Of a stretch of 18,402 nucleotides of DNA, positions 1 to 6,454 are shown piece after piece. The DNA comes from Draconibacterium sp. (GTDB lineage: Bacteria > Bacteroidota > Bacteroidia > Bacteroidales > Prolixibacteraceae): assembly GCA_027011835.1 (NCBI GenBank), contig JALUZN010000450.1, positions 1 to 18,402 of the forward strand. Direction: 5' to 3'. The position numbers and the translations under genes were made by a program. The notes beneath the pieces were generated by a model, which was given only the letters and a program-made list of their open reading frames with translations, was not told the DNA's origin and did not search any database. Position 1 is the stretch's first letter, and every line of letters starts with the position of its first letter.

Positions 1-57
1 ACCACTTTTTCAGGTGAATATCCTTCACAAATACTTTTTAAACAGAGGCGAGAATGA
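1..57 (+). CDS. 3' end of upstream eCIS gene, probably DUF4255 (cap/terminator) protein, partial
   Basis: Reading from base 1, this frame is open for 18 codons (TTFSGEYPSQILFKQRRE) and stops at TGA 55-57, so only the C-terminus is present. From memory of the family, DUF4255 (Pvc16/Afp16-type) proteins in Bacteroidota end with a motif like 'W..GG.Y.PSV.YK.R', and the G-x-Y-P-S...FK-R pattern here resembles it. DUF4255 genes also commonly lie just upstream of the sheath gene in such operons. In the family the protein caps or terminates the tube and sheath at the end away from the baseplate. The next gene starts 10 nt downstream. The stop overlaps an out-of-frame ATG at 54. The coding call rests on the open frame, the position and a short motif, so the identity is an inference. 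Confidence 0.45.
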   Translation, partial: TTFSGEYPSQILFKQRRE

Positions 58-67
58 GTACTTCACA

Positions 68-853
68 ATGAGCGAAAACGACAAAATTAAACAGCTCGAT
101 AAATACGATTTTAATACATTCTTTTCAGTTTATCCTACTACTGAAACTCAGAAAAAACTAAAGGGCTACAATTTGGTTTTTAAGCCACTAAATAGCACTT
201 TTACAGTGTGGAGCAAAGTAACGGGAACAAATAAAAACAAACCGTTTATTGCATTCGATAACGATTTGTCTTTTACCTTTTTAGTAAAACAAAAAGAGTC
301 GGCATTTTTTAACTATTCAAATTTGAAACTGGAGAATGCCGGTAAAATCTATTACTTTTCGAACAGAAAACCTGCCTCCGAACCCGGCACTTTCAGGTTA
401 ATCAATCTTGCCGGAAATACAAATTGTGTTAATCAAAAATATGTTTTATCCGAAAATTCAATAAAAGCGGAACTGGACAAACTTACTGTTCGCGAAAAAG
501 TAAATCTGTTTGGAATAATCCGTATTTATATAAAAGCCGACAAATCGGTTCAACACATCACCAATAGTTTGGGAAGAATTAAGAATCCGCATAAAATTTT
601 TGAGCTTCTTTTTGATAACAGAAAAACTACCTGGCGCTATATTTTCGATAGCGACCAATCTTGCAACGGAACCGACGATGTAATAAAGGAAGCCGGAAAT
701 GCAAAAATATTAATTACAAAAAAGGTTCAGCCGCTTACACAAAAAGGATTTGTTTCAATACAACTGAATGGAAAAGAGCTACCAAATCCCGATGCACGAC
801 TTATTAAACCCGATACTTCGAGTAGTAAGTATTATTCTGAAATATATATGTAA
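68..853 (+). CDS. eCIS-associated protein of unknown function, possibly cap-related
   Basis: This 261-aa protein is not one I can name. It is rich in predicted beta strands with alternating charged, Thr/Ser and aromatic residues, especially in the first 100 residues and at the C-terminus, and shows no signal peptide, membrane segment or catalytic motif. The frame is open to the window edge and a GTG lies at 14. I prefer the ATG at 68 because the upstream gene appears to stop at 57 and residues after this ATG look like an ordinary start (MSENDKIKQLDKYDF). It sits between a probable DUF4255 cap gene and the sheath gene, 17 nt before the latter. That slot suggests a structural role at the distal end of the tail, such as a cap adaptor or sheath terminator, but this is inferred from context only. 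Confidence 0.8.
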   Translation: MSENDKIKQLDKYDFNTFFSVYPTTETQKKLKGYNLVFKPLNSTFTVWSKVTGTNKNKPFIAFDNDLSFTFLVKQKESAFFNYSNLKLENAGKIYYFSNRKPASEPGTFRLINLAGNTNCVNQKYVLSENSIKAELDKLTVREKVNLFGIIRIYIKADKSVQHITNSLGRIKNPHKIFELLFDNRKTTWRYIFDSDQSCNGTDDVIKEAGNAKILITKKVQPLTQKGFVSIQLNGKELPNPDARLIKPDTSSSKYYSEIYM

Positions 854-870
854 AATTTAAATTAAAAATT

Positions 871-2283
871 ATGGCTACAACATTCAAAACACCAGGCGTT
901 TACATCAGGGAGATTTCAAAATTTCCTCCCTCGGTGGCGCAAGTAGAAACCGCTATCCCTGCCTTTATTGGCTACACCGAAAAAGCAACGAAAGATAATG
1001 TTTCGCTGACAAATGTTCCAACAAGAATTACTTCGTTGTTAGAATACGAACAATATTTTGGAACCGCCGACAAGGAAAAAGGAATTAGCGTTACAATTAC
1101 CGACACCTACAACTCGGGCCAACTTTCGCGCGATATTGTTGTTACTGACCCGGCTACTAAATCGAAATTCTTAATGTATTACTCGTTGCAGATGTTTTTT
1201 GCTAACGGAGGTGGTGCTTGCTACATTATCTCGGTTGGCGATTACAGTGGTACAACACCCAGTAAATCGGAACTCGGAGCAAGTGGTGGTCTGGGAAAAC
1301 TTGCAAAAGAAGACGAACCTACATTAATTGTTTTTCCCGATGCAACGGGCATTGCAACTGTTGCCAATTTTTATGGCCTGTACGAAGATGCTTTAAAACA
1401 GTGCAATAAACTGCAAGATCGTTTTACTATTATCGATACCTACAATCAGTCTTCAACATTTGCCGAAACATTGCGAACAAACATTAGTCTCGACACCAGT
1501 TATCTAAAATACGGAGCAGTTTATTACCCTTGGCTAAAAAGTACATTGCCATATATTTACAACGAGGCCGATGTTACAATAACTCATACCGAAGTGTCGG
1601 CACCGAGCGGCACTACCGATTATAACGGGAAATTAAACGATTCGGCTTTAATCGCAAACACCGAGTTGTATAATCAGATAAAAACAGAGCTGAATAAATT
1701 AACAGTAACACTTCCGCCGTCGGCAGCAGTAGCAGGAATTTATGCCCGGGTTGATAGCAATCGTGGCGTTTGGAAAGCTCCTGCAAATGTCGGAGTAATG
1801 CAGATAATAGGCCCCGATAAAAAAGTAACCAACGATGAACAAGATGGTTTAAATCTTCATACTTCCGGAAAATCAATTAATGTAATTCGAACTTTTGCCG
1901 GTCGCGGAACACTGGTTTGGGGAGCCCGAACATTAGCCGGTAACGACAACGAATGGAGGTATATTCCCGTTCGTCGCTTTTTTAATATGGTCGAAGAGTC
2001 GGTGAAAAAAGCAACAGAACAGTTTGTTTTCGAACCGAATGATGCAAATACTTGGGTGAAAGTTCGTGCAATGATTGAAAATTTCTTAACCCTGCAATGG
2101 CGTGCCGGAGCACTTGCCGGAGCAAAACAAGACGACGCATTTTATGTTCGCGTTGGATTGGGGCAAACAATGACCGCACAAGATATTCTTAACGGGTATA
2201 TGCACGTCGAAATTGGGATGGCAGCAGTTCGCCCGGCCGAATTCATTGTTTTAAAATTTTCTCATAAACTTCAGAAATCGTAA
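871..2283 (+). CDS. Contractile tail sheath protein (Pvc2/Afp2-4 type)
   Basis: This 470-aa protein is the subunit of the contractile outer sheath, which shortens on firing and drives the inner tube forward. The N-terminus carries the family start PGVYIREI (residues about 8-15), followed by FPPSVAQVETAIPAFIGYT. The C-terminal domain, from about residue 361 (EWRYIPVRRFFNMVEESVKK) to the end, is the classic sheath assembly domain, with FLTLQWRAGALAGA and a terminal FIVLKFSHKL segment. Residues about 200-320 are the variable, surface-exposed insertion. Only one sheath gene is present, whereas AFP and PVC carry three paralogues. It is followed 19 nt later by the first tube gene. No strong Shine-Dalgarno is seen; an AT-rich leader precedes the ATG, as is usual in Bacteroidota. 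Confidence 0.97.
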   Translation: MATTFKTPGVYIREISKFPPSVAQVETAIPAFIGYTEKATKDNVSLTNVPTRITSLLEYEQYFGTADKEKGISVTITDTYNSGQLSRDIVVTDPATKSKFLMYYSLQMFFANGGGACYIISVGDYSGTTPSKSELGASGGLGKLAKEDEPTLIVFPDATGIATVANFYGLYEDALKQCNKLQDRFTIIDTYNQSSTFAETLRTNISLDTSYLKYGAVYYPWLKSTLPYIYNEADVTITHTEVSAPSGTTDYNGKLNDSALIANTELYNQIKTELNKLTVTLPPSAAVAGIYARVDSNRGVWKAPANVGVMQIIGPDKKVTNDEQDGLNLHTSGKSINVIRTFAGRGTLVWGARTLAGNDNEWRYIPVRRFFNMVEESVKKATEQFVFEPNDANTWVKVRAMIENFLTLQWRAGALAGAKQDDAFYVRVGLGQTMTAQDILNGYMHVEIGMAAVRPAEFIVLKFSHKLQKS

Positions 2284-2302
2284 TAATTAAAAATCTCATA
2301 TT

Positions 2303-2737
2303 ATGGCAACAAATTATCCATTGGTGAAGTTCCATTTTCAAGTTGAGTGGGGCGGAACAAAAATAGGTTTTACCGAGGTTTCCGGATTAGATGTGGAAAC
2401 CGAAGTCATTGAATATCGAAATGGGGCAAGCCCCGAATATTCGAAAGTAAAAATGCCGGGAATGCAAAAGTTTAGCAACATCACCTTGAAAAGGGGAACA
2501 TTTGCAACCGACAACGAGTATTTTGCCTGGTGGAATACCGTAAAACTTAATACCATAGAACGACGCGACATTACCATTAATTTACTGAATGAAGAGCACG
2601 AGCCGGTGGTTACCTGGAAGGTAAAAAATGCCTGGCCAACTAAAATTCAGGCAACCGATTTAAAGGCCGATGGAAATGAAGTGGCCATTGAATCGATGGA
2701 AATAGTGCACGAAGGATTAATCATTCAAAACGAGTAA
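2303..2737 (+). CDS. Inner tube protein 1 (gp19/Hcp-like, Pvc1/Afp1 type)
   Basis: This 144-aa protein belongs to the T4 gp19-like tail tube family, the Hcp-fold subunit whose stacked hexamers form the inner tube. Diagnostic segments are FHFQVEWGG near residue 10, the FTEVSGLDVETEVIEYRNG strand-turn around residues 23-41, and the C-terminal INLLNEEHEPVVTWKV segment with the final MEIVHEGL strand. Length is normal for the family. It lies between the sheath and a second tube gene, 2 nt before the latter, the standard order in eCIS operons. Compared with the second paralogue it has the more canonical sequence, so it is likely the main polymerising tube subunit. That assignment is inferred. Confidence 0.96.
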   Translation: MATNYPLVKFHFQVEWGGTKIGFTEVSGLDVETEVIEYRNGASPEYSKVKMPGMQKFSNITLKRGTFATDNEYFAWWNTVKLNTIERRDITINLLNEEHEPVVTWKVKNAWPTKIQATDLKADGNEVAIESMEIVHEGLIIQNE

Positions 2738-2739
2738 AA

Positions 2740-3171
2740 ATGGCCAACTATTATCCTCCTTTGGGATTTCATTTTAAAGTTGAATTCGATAATATCGATG
2801 GCGAATTTGAATTTCAGTCGGTGTCGGGATTGTCGGTAACACTCGAAACCGAAGAGATTGCCGAAGGGGGAGAAAACAGGTTTAAGCACAAGTTACCGGT
2901 AAAAACCAGTTATCCGAAACTCGTATTAAAACGAGGGGTGTTGGTCGATTCTGCACTAATAAAATGGTGTAGAGAGGCGGTGGAGAATTTTAATATTACA
3001 CCAACCGACATTGTAATTAGCTTGTTGAACGAGGAGCATGAGCCGTTAATGACGTGGAATGTAGTACACGCTTATCCTGTAAAATGGGGTGTTTCTGATT
3101 TTAATGCCGAAGAGAGTAAAATGGTAATTGAAACCATTGAACTGGCTTACAACTATTTTAAAATTCAATAG
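2740..3171 (+). CDS. Inner tube protein 2 (gp19-like, Pvc5/Afp5 type)
   Basis: This 143-aa protein is a second gp19-like tube protein, recognisable by FHFKVEFD, the FQSVSGLSVTLETEEIAEGG region and ISLLNEEHEPLMTWNV. It shares the LLNEEHEP..TW.V..A.P.K block and the ending IE..E with the preceding tube protein but is clearly diverged elsewhere. In PVC and AFP the second tube paralogue (Pvc5/Afp5) forms the first, baseplate-proximal ring that joins the tube to the hub; the same job is likely here. It begins 2 nt after the previous stop and ends 1 nt before the DUF5908 start, so translational coupling is probable. An acidic stretch (ETEEIAEGGE) near residue 37 is a difference from tube protein 1. 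Confidence 0.95.
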   Translation: MANYYPPLGFHFKVEFDNIDGEFEFQSVSGLSVTLETEEIAEGGENRFKHKLPVKTSYPKLVLKRGVLVDSALIKWCREAVENFNITPTDIVISLLNEEHEPLMTWNVVHAYPVKWGVSDFNAEESKMVIETIELAYNYFKIQ

Positions 3172-3172
3172 A

Positions 3173-3331
3173 ATGCCAATTGAAATAAAGGAGCTGCACA
3201 TAAAAATTAATGTCGACGAGGGTTCTGAAAGTTCTAGTCCGGAAACTTCGGAAATGAATGATAAGGATAAAATTATTGAGGCGTGTGTTGAACAGGTAAT
3301 GGAAATTCTTGCAAAAAAAGAGGAACGGTAA
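3173..3331 (+). CDS. Small DUF5908-family eCIS protein (Pvc6/Afp6 position)
   Basis: This 52-aa protein begins MPIEIKELHIKINV, the recognisable start of the DUF5908 family of very short proteins encoded in eCIS operons. It continues with a Ser/Glu-rich linker (residues about 16-28) and ends in an amphipathic helix (DKIIEACVEQVMEILAKKEER). The start at 3173 is chosen because the conserved motif begins there and it lies 1 nt after the tube protein 2 stop; the same frame is open further upstream (ATG at 3128) but that would overlap the tube gene. It occupies the slot of afp6/pvc6, between the second tube protein and the LysM protein. The exact role is unknown; its size and the short strand plus helix suggest an adaptor or accessory bound to the tube or baseplate. 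Confidence 0.8.
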   Translation: MPIEIKELHIKINVDEGSESSSPETSEMNDKDKIIEACVEQVMEILAKKEER

Positions 3332-3346
3332 TGTGTTTGGTGGAGA

Positions 3347-3361
3347 ATAAATTCAATTTAT
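3347..3361. repeat. AT-only short palindrome in operon spacer
   Basis: The sequence ATAAATT-C-AATTTAT is a perfect inverted repeat with 7-bp arms around a single C, starting 16 nt after the DUF5908 stop. Being all A/T it would form only a weak hairpin and lacks the GC stem plus U-tract of an intrinsic terminator. It could be a minor mRNA hairpin, a binding site, or chance in AT-rich DNA. Confidence 0.5.
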
Positions 3362-3362
3362 C

Positions 3363-3415
3363 CTGTCATTTCAAGTGGCTACCCGTTTTTCAATGGACAA
3401 ATGAGGAAATGACAG
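3363..3415. repeat. Inverted repeat with 10-bp arms, dispersed-repeat type
   Basis: CTGTCATTTC at 3363-3372 is exactly complementary to GAAATGACAG at 3406-3415, separated by 33 nt. Motifs reading 'CTGTCATTTC...' are familiar to me from intergenic dispersed repeats of Bacteroidota, often adjoining a 'CATTCTGAA..TTCAGAATG' element like the one that follows directly here. It lies wholly in the non-coding spacer between the shaft and baseplate gene modules. Confidence 0.7.
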
Positions 3416-3417
3416 AG

Positions 3418-3438
3418 ATTCTGAAATAAATTCAGAAT
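3418..3438. repeat. REP-like palindrome ATTCTGAA-N5-TTCAGAAT
   Basis: Perfect 8-bp arms (ATTCTGAA at 3418-3425, TTCAGAAT at 3431-3438) flank a 5-nt loop. On the minus strand the wider element reads as GTCATTCTGAATTTATTTCA followed by GAATCT, a form I recognise as a common dispersed intergenic repeat in Bacteroidota genomes. It follows the preceding inverted repeat by 2 nt, so the two probably belong to one composite element. A copy count in the host genome would settle it. Confidence 0.75.
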
Positions 3439-3439
3439 G

Positions 3440-3529
3440 ACGTTCTAAGTAATCCTATTTGTATAGGACGTCACCCTGTCCGTCAACTGACGGATTCAGG
3501 GTCTTATGACGGTTTGAACCACGTTCTAA
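3440..3529. repeat. 9-bp direct repeats flanking the GC-rich hairpin
   Basis: ACGTTCTAA occurs at 3440-3448 and again at 3521-3529, bracketing the hairpin at 3469-3511 with a spacing of 81 nt. The arrangement could be a target-site duplication around a small inserted element or two copies of a repeat unit border. Nine bases is short enough that chance is not excluded. Confidence 0.45.
3469..3511. repeat. GC-rich stem-loop in operon spacer
   Basis: ACCCTG (3473-3478) plus TCCGTCA (3479-3485) pair with TGACGGA (3488-3494) plus CAGGGT (3497-3502), leaving a TT bulge at 3495-3496. CGTCA at 3469-3473 can also pair with TGACG at 3507-3511. This is the strongest hairpin in the window. 'CCCTGAA...TTCAGGGTGACG' units are another frequent dispersed repeat style. 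There is no T-run after the stem on either side, so it is not a standard intrinsic terminator. It could stabilise mRNA ends or partially attenuate transcription before the LysM gene at 3562. Confidence 0.75.
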
Positions 3530-3561
3530 ACAGATTTGTGAATTTAAAAGAGTGAACTAAA

Positions 3562-4281
3562 ATGAGTGGCGAGTTAATAAAACTTAAGATAAAAGCTTAT
3601 AGCGATGCACAGTTTTCTACTGAAGTTGCAAACGGTGAGTTTAAAACGTTATTGAATCCTGAAAAGTACAGCTATAAGTATAAAATTGAACAGAACGAGC
3701 AACAAGCTTCAGGCACAAGTTCGTCGGCACCTCGATTTAACAAAGTTCCGCCCGAAGATTTAGACCTCGAATTTGTGTTCGACCGAACAGGAGTTATTGT
3801 CGACTACGGTTCGCCGGCAAGTACTACCGACGATAAAGTTTACAAAGACGAAGGAAATGGTGTAATCGACGATATTGAAACTTTTAAACGGGTTGTTTTC
3901 GATTATAATGGCGACGAGCACCGTCCTAATTATCTGATAATTTCGTGGGGAACGTTGCTCTTTAAAGGAACACTCTCGGAAATGGACGTTACTTTTAAAT
4001 TGTTCAAACCTAATGGATTGCCGCTGCGGGCAACTGCAAGAGCAAAATTTAAAGGGTTTATTGAAGACAATTTAAGGGTGGCAATGGAAAATAACAGCTC
4101 GCCCGATTTAACTCATATGCGTATTGTAAAGGAGGGCGACACGTTGCCGCTTATGGCATTTCGAATTTATGGAGACCCGAAATATTATATCGAAGTGGCA
4201 AAAGTAAACCACATAACAAACTTTAGAAAATTGAAAACGGGACAACAAATTTTTTTCCCACCAATAAAAAAAGCAAAATAG
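3562..4281 (+). CDS. LysM-domain baseplate hub protein (Pvc7/Afp7 type)
   Basis: This 239-aa protein has a beta-rich N-terminal domain with the family pattern FKTLLNPEKYSYKYKIEQNE (about residues 27-46), a middle segment (PPEDLDLEFVFDRTGV, then NYLIISWGTLLFKGTLSEMDVTF) and a C-terminal LysM domain at about residues 187-236 (IVKEGDTLPLMAFRIYGDPKY...LKTGQQIFFPP). In eCIS and related tails this protein sits between the first tube ring and the spike and is comparable to T4 gp53 or the LysM tail proteins of R-type pyocins. There the LysM fold serves protein packing inside the particle rather than cell-wall degradation. It starts the baseplate module after the repeat-rich spacer and precedes the spike gene by 3 nt. 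Length is typical. Confidence 0.93.
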   Translation: MSGELIKLKIKAYSDAQFSTEVANGEFKTLLNPEKYSYKYKIEQNEQQASGTSSSAPRFNKVPPEDLDLEFVFDRTGVIVDYGSPASTTDDKVYKDEGNGVIDDIETFKRVVFDYNGDEHRPNYLIISWGTLLFKGTLSEMDVTFKLFKPNGLPLRATARAKFKGFIEDNLRVAMENNSSPDLTHMRIVKEGDTLPLMAFRIYGDPKYYIEVAKVNHITNFRKLKTGQQIFFPPIKKAK

Positions 4282-4284
4282 ATT

Positions 4285-6030
4285 ATGCCCGAAGAACGAA
4301 CGATAAATACTTCGAGGTCGGCCGACCTGATTACAAAAAAAATTCTGATTGAAGGCGAAGAACTTTCATCGGTATTTCAGGTGCTGAATATTGTGGTTGA
4401 AAAAGAGATTAACCGCATTTCAACTGCCCGAATTATTCTGTCCGATGGTGATCCGGCTACGCAGGAATTTGCGCTAAGTAATCAGGATTTATTAATTCCC
4501 GGAAAGGAGATCGAAATTAAAGCCGGTTACCATTCCGATGAAGAGACCATTTTTAAGGGAATTGTAATTAAACATAACCTTAAAATTCGTTCAAATCAAT
4601 CGCTACTAATTATTGAATGTAAAGACAAAGCAGTAAGATTAACCGTTGGGCGGAAAAGTAAATATTTCTACGAAAGCAAGGACAATGAAATTCTTGAGGA
4701 GATTATTGGTGCATATGATTTGGAGAAAGATATTGAAACAACTTCGGTACAACATTCCGAGTTAATTCAATACAATGTTTCCGATTGGGATTTTTGTGTT
4801 ACCCGCGCGCAGGCAAACGGAAAAGTTTGCATTGTTGATGATGGTAGAATTACAATTCAATCGCCCGATTTTAATGCCGACGAAGTTGAAACAGTAGCTT
4901 TTGGCGCAACGCTTTTCGATTTCGATGCCGAAATTGATGCACGAAATCAACTTGCAAATATTACTGCTTACGGATGGGATTTTGCAGGGCAGGAGTTGGT
5001 GGAAATAGAAGCCCGAAGCTCAACAGTTAACTTAAATGGAAATATCTCATCCGGTGATTTGGCGTCGGTTATTGATTTAGAAAATCTCGAGTTGAAAAGT
5101 GGCGAAAGTACTTCCGATGTTGAATTGCAACAATGGGCCGATGCGAAATTGCTTTTTAACAGGCTTGCAAAAATACGTGGGCACGCGAAATTTCAGGGTG
5201 TGCCTCAGGTAAAACCTAATATGGTAATTAAGCTCGAAGGTGTGGGCGACAGGTTTAACGGGAAAGTGTATGTGTCGGCAATCCGGCATCAAATTACCGA
5301 GGGAAACTGGACTATTGATACACAATTTGGCATCAATCCGAAATGGTTTTCCGAGACGGTTGATATTAACGATTTGCCGGCTTCGGGACTGGTAGCAGCT
5401 GTAAACGGCTTGCAGATTGGTATTGTTACGCAGCTTGCCGGCGACCCCAAAGGTGAAGACCGGATTTTGGTTCGATTGCCTGTTATTGATAACAACGACC
5501 AGGGAATTTGGGCACGTATCTCAACACTCGATGCCGGAGAAAACAGAGGTTCTTTTTTCAGACCGGAAATAAGCGACGAGGTAATTGTGGGGTTTATTAA
5601 TGGAAATCCGCGCGATGCCATTGTTTTGGGAATGATGAACAGCAGCGCAAAACCTGCACCAATTCAGGCAACCGACGATAATAACGAAAAAGGCTTTGTT
5701 ACCCGCAGCGAAATGAAATTTGTTTTCGATGACGATAAAAAATCGGTGGTTCTGGAAACTCCGGCAGGTAAAAAAATTACGATTGACGAAGATGCCGGTG
5801 TAATAAAGTTGGAGGATGATAATTCGAATGTTGTTACTCTCGATGATTCGGGAATAACGATGGTTAGTGCAACCGATATTTCGATAACTGCAAGTGGCGA
5901 TGTAACAATTGAAGGAACAAATGTTTCTGTTTCTGCCAATTCGCAATTAACGGCGCAGGGTACAGCCGGTGCCGAATTTTCGGCCAGTGGCACAACAGTG
6001 GTAAATGGAGCAATTGTTCAAATTAATTAA
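4285..6030 (+). CDS. VgrG-like spike protein (Pvc8/Afp8 type)
   Basis: This 581-aa protein is the trimeric central spike, combining gp27- and gp5-like parts. Residues about 1-365 form the gp27-like hub (for example ISTARIILSDGDPATQEFAL and KGIVIKHNLKIRSNQSLLIIECKDKAVRLTV). Residues about 370-455 are the OB-fold (GIVTQLAGDPKGEDRILVRL, then DEVIVGFINGNPRDAIVLGM). Residues about 480-581 form a repetitive beta-helix with alternating hydrophobic and Thr/Ser positions, ending in GAIVQIN. Length is normal for eCIS spikes and no C-terminal effector domain is fused. It is followed 2 nt later by the gp25-like gene. No separate PAAR tip gene follows it within the window. Confidence 0.95.
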   Translation: MPEERTINTSRSADLITKKILIEGEELSSVFQVLNIVVEKEINRISTARIILSDGDPATQEFALSNQDLLIPGKEIEIKAGYHSDEETIFKGIVIKHNLKIRSNQSLLIIECKDKAVRLTVGRKSKYFYESKDNEILEEIIGAYDLEKDIETTSVQHSELIQYNVSDWDFCVTRAQANGKVCIVDDGRITIQSPDFNADEVETVAFGATLFDFDAEIDARNQLANITAYGWDFAGQELVEIEARSSTVNLNGNISSGDLASVIDLENLELKSGESTSDVELQQWADAKLLFNRLAKIRGHAKFQGVPQVKPNMVIKLEGVGDRFNGKVYVSAIRHQITEGNWTIDTQFGINPKWFSETVDINDLPASGLVAAVNGLQIGIVTQLAGDPKGEDRILVRLPVIDNNDQGIWARISTLDAGENRGSFFRPEISDEVIVGFINGNPRDAIVLGMMNSSAKPAPIQATDDNNEKGFVTRSEMKFVFDDDKKSVVLETPAGKKITIDEDAGVIKLEDDNSNVVTLDDSGITMVSATDISITASGDVTIEGTNVSVSANSQLTAQGTAGAEFSASGTTVVNGAIVQIN

Positions 6031-6032
6031 CT

Positions 6033-6443
6033 ATGGAAGCAAGTAAATCTTTTTTGGGAACTGGTTGGGATTTCCCGCCTGAGTTTAGTAAAACAACCAA
6101 AGCGGTAAAAATGGTTGCCGACGAAGAAGATATTCAAAGCAGCCTGAAAATACTGCTTTCGACAAAACTGGGCGAGCGAATTATGGTTCCCGGTTACGGT
6201 TGCAATCTCGATGAGTTGATGTTTAAACCACTCGATTTAACACTGAAAACTTTTGTAATTGATTTAATTAAAACTGCCATTTTATATCACGAACCACGAA
6301 TAGATGTGAATAAAATAAATATCGATTCGGCAAACGAACGAGAAGGAGTACTGCTTATAAATATCGATTATACAATTCGCACTACAAACTCGAGAAAAAA
6401 TATGGTTTACCCATTTTATAAAGGCGAAGGAAACGAACTGTAA
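6033..6443 (+). CDS. gp25-like baseplate wedge protein (Pvc9/Afp9 type)
   Basis: This 136-aa protein belongs to the gp25/TssE-like family that nucleates sheath assembly on the baseplate. It begins with the family pattern SFLGTGWDFPPEF, has ADEEDIQSSLKILLSTKLGERIM around residues 29-50 and the conserved PGYGCNL turn. It also has the hallmark EPRI tetrapeptide at residues 87-90, the motif conserved in gp25 and TssE. Length fits the family. It lies 2 nt after the spike gene and 11 nt before the Afp11-like gene, matching standard eCIS order, except that a PAAR gene is often found next to this position and is not seen here. Confidence 0.95.
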   Translation: MEASKSFLGTGWDFPPEFSKTTKAVKMVADEEDIQSSLKILLSTKLGERIMVPGYGCNLDELMFKPLDLTLKTFVIDLIKTAILYHEPRIDVNKINIDSANEREGVLLINIDYTIRTTNSRKNMVYPFYKGEGNEL

Positions 6444-6454
6444 TGCAATAAATT

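Noticed and set aside
14..67. GTG start at 14 for the first full gene, adding 18 residues
   Set aside because: The region encodes the end of an upstream gene in another frame up to 57, and the residues before ATG 68 look like a read-through of that gene rather than a natural N-terminus.
3128..3172. Longer version of the DUF5908 gene starting inside tube gene 2
   Set aside because: The conserved motif MPIEIKEL starts at 3173, one base after the tube gene stop; the upstream codons are an out-of-frame reading of the tube gene.
3469..3511. Intrinsic terminator
   Set aside because: A good stem exists but no T-run follows on either strand and the same operon clearly continues downstream.
3513..3538. 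Bacteroidota-type promoter (TTTG ... CAGATTTG) before the LysM gene
   Set aside because: The -7-like element departs from TAnnTTTG and the spacing of 14 nt to the upstream TTTG is short of the usual about 19-21 nt.
3562..4281. Cell-wall hydrolase reading of the LysM protein
   Set aside because: There is no catalytic domain, and the N-terminal region and operon slot match the structural Afp7-type hub protein.
5289..5993. Overlapping minus-strand ORFs of 109-141 codons within the spike gene
   Set aside because: They are shadows of a strongly recognisable plus-strand gene and show no domain-like sequence. The repetitive beta-helix codons favour open antisense frames.
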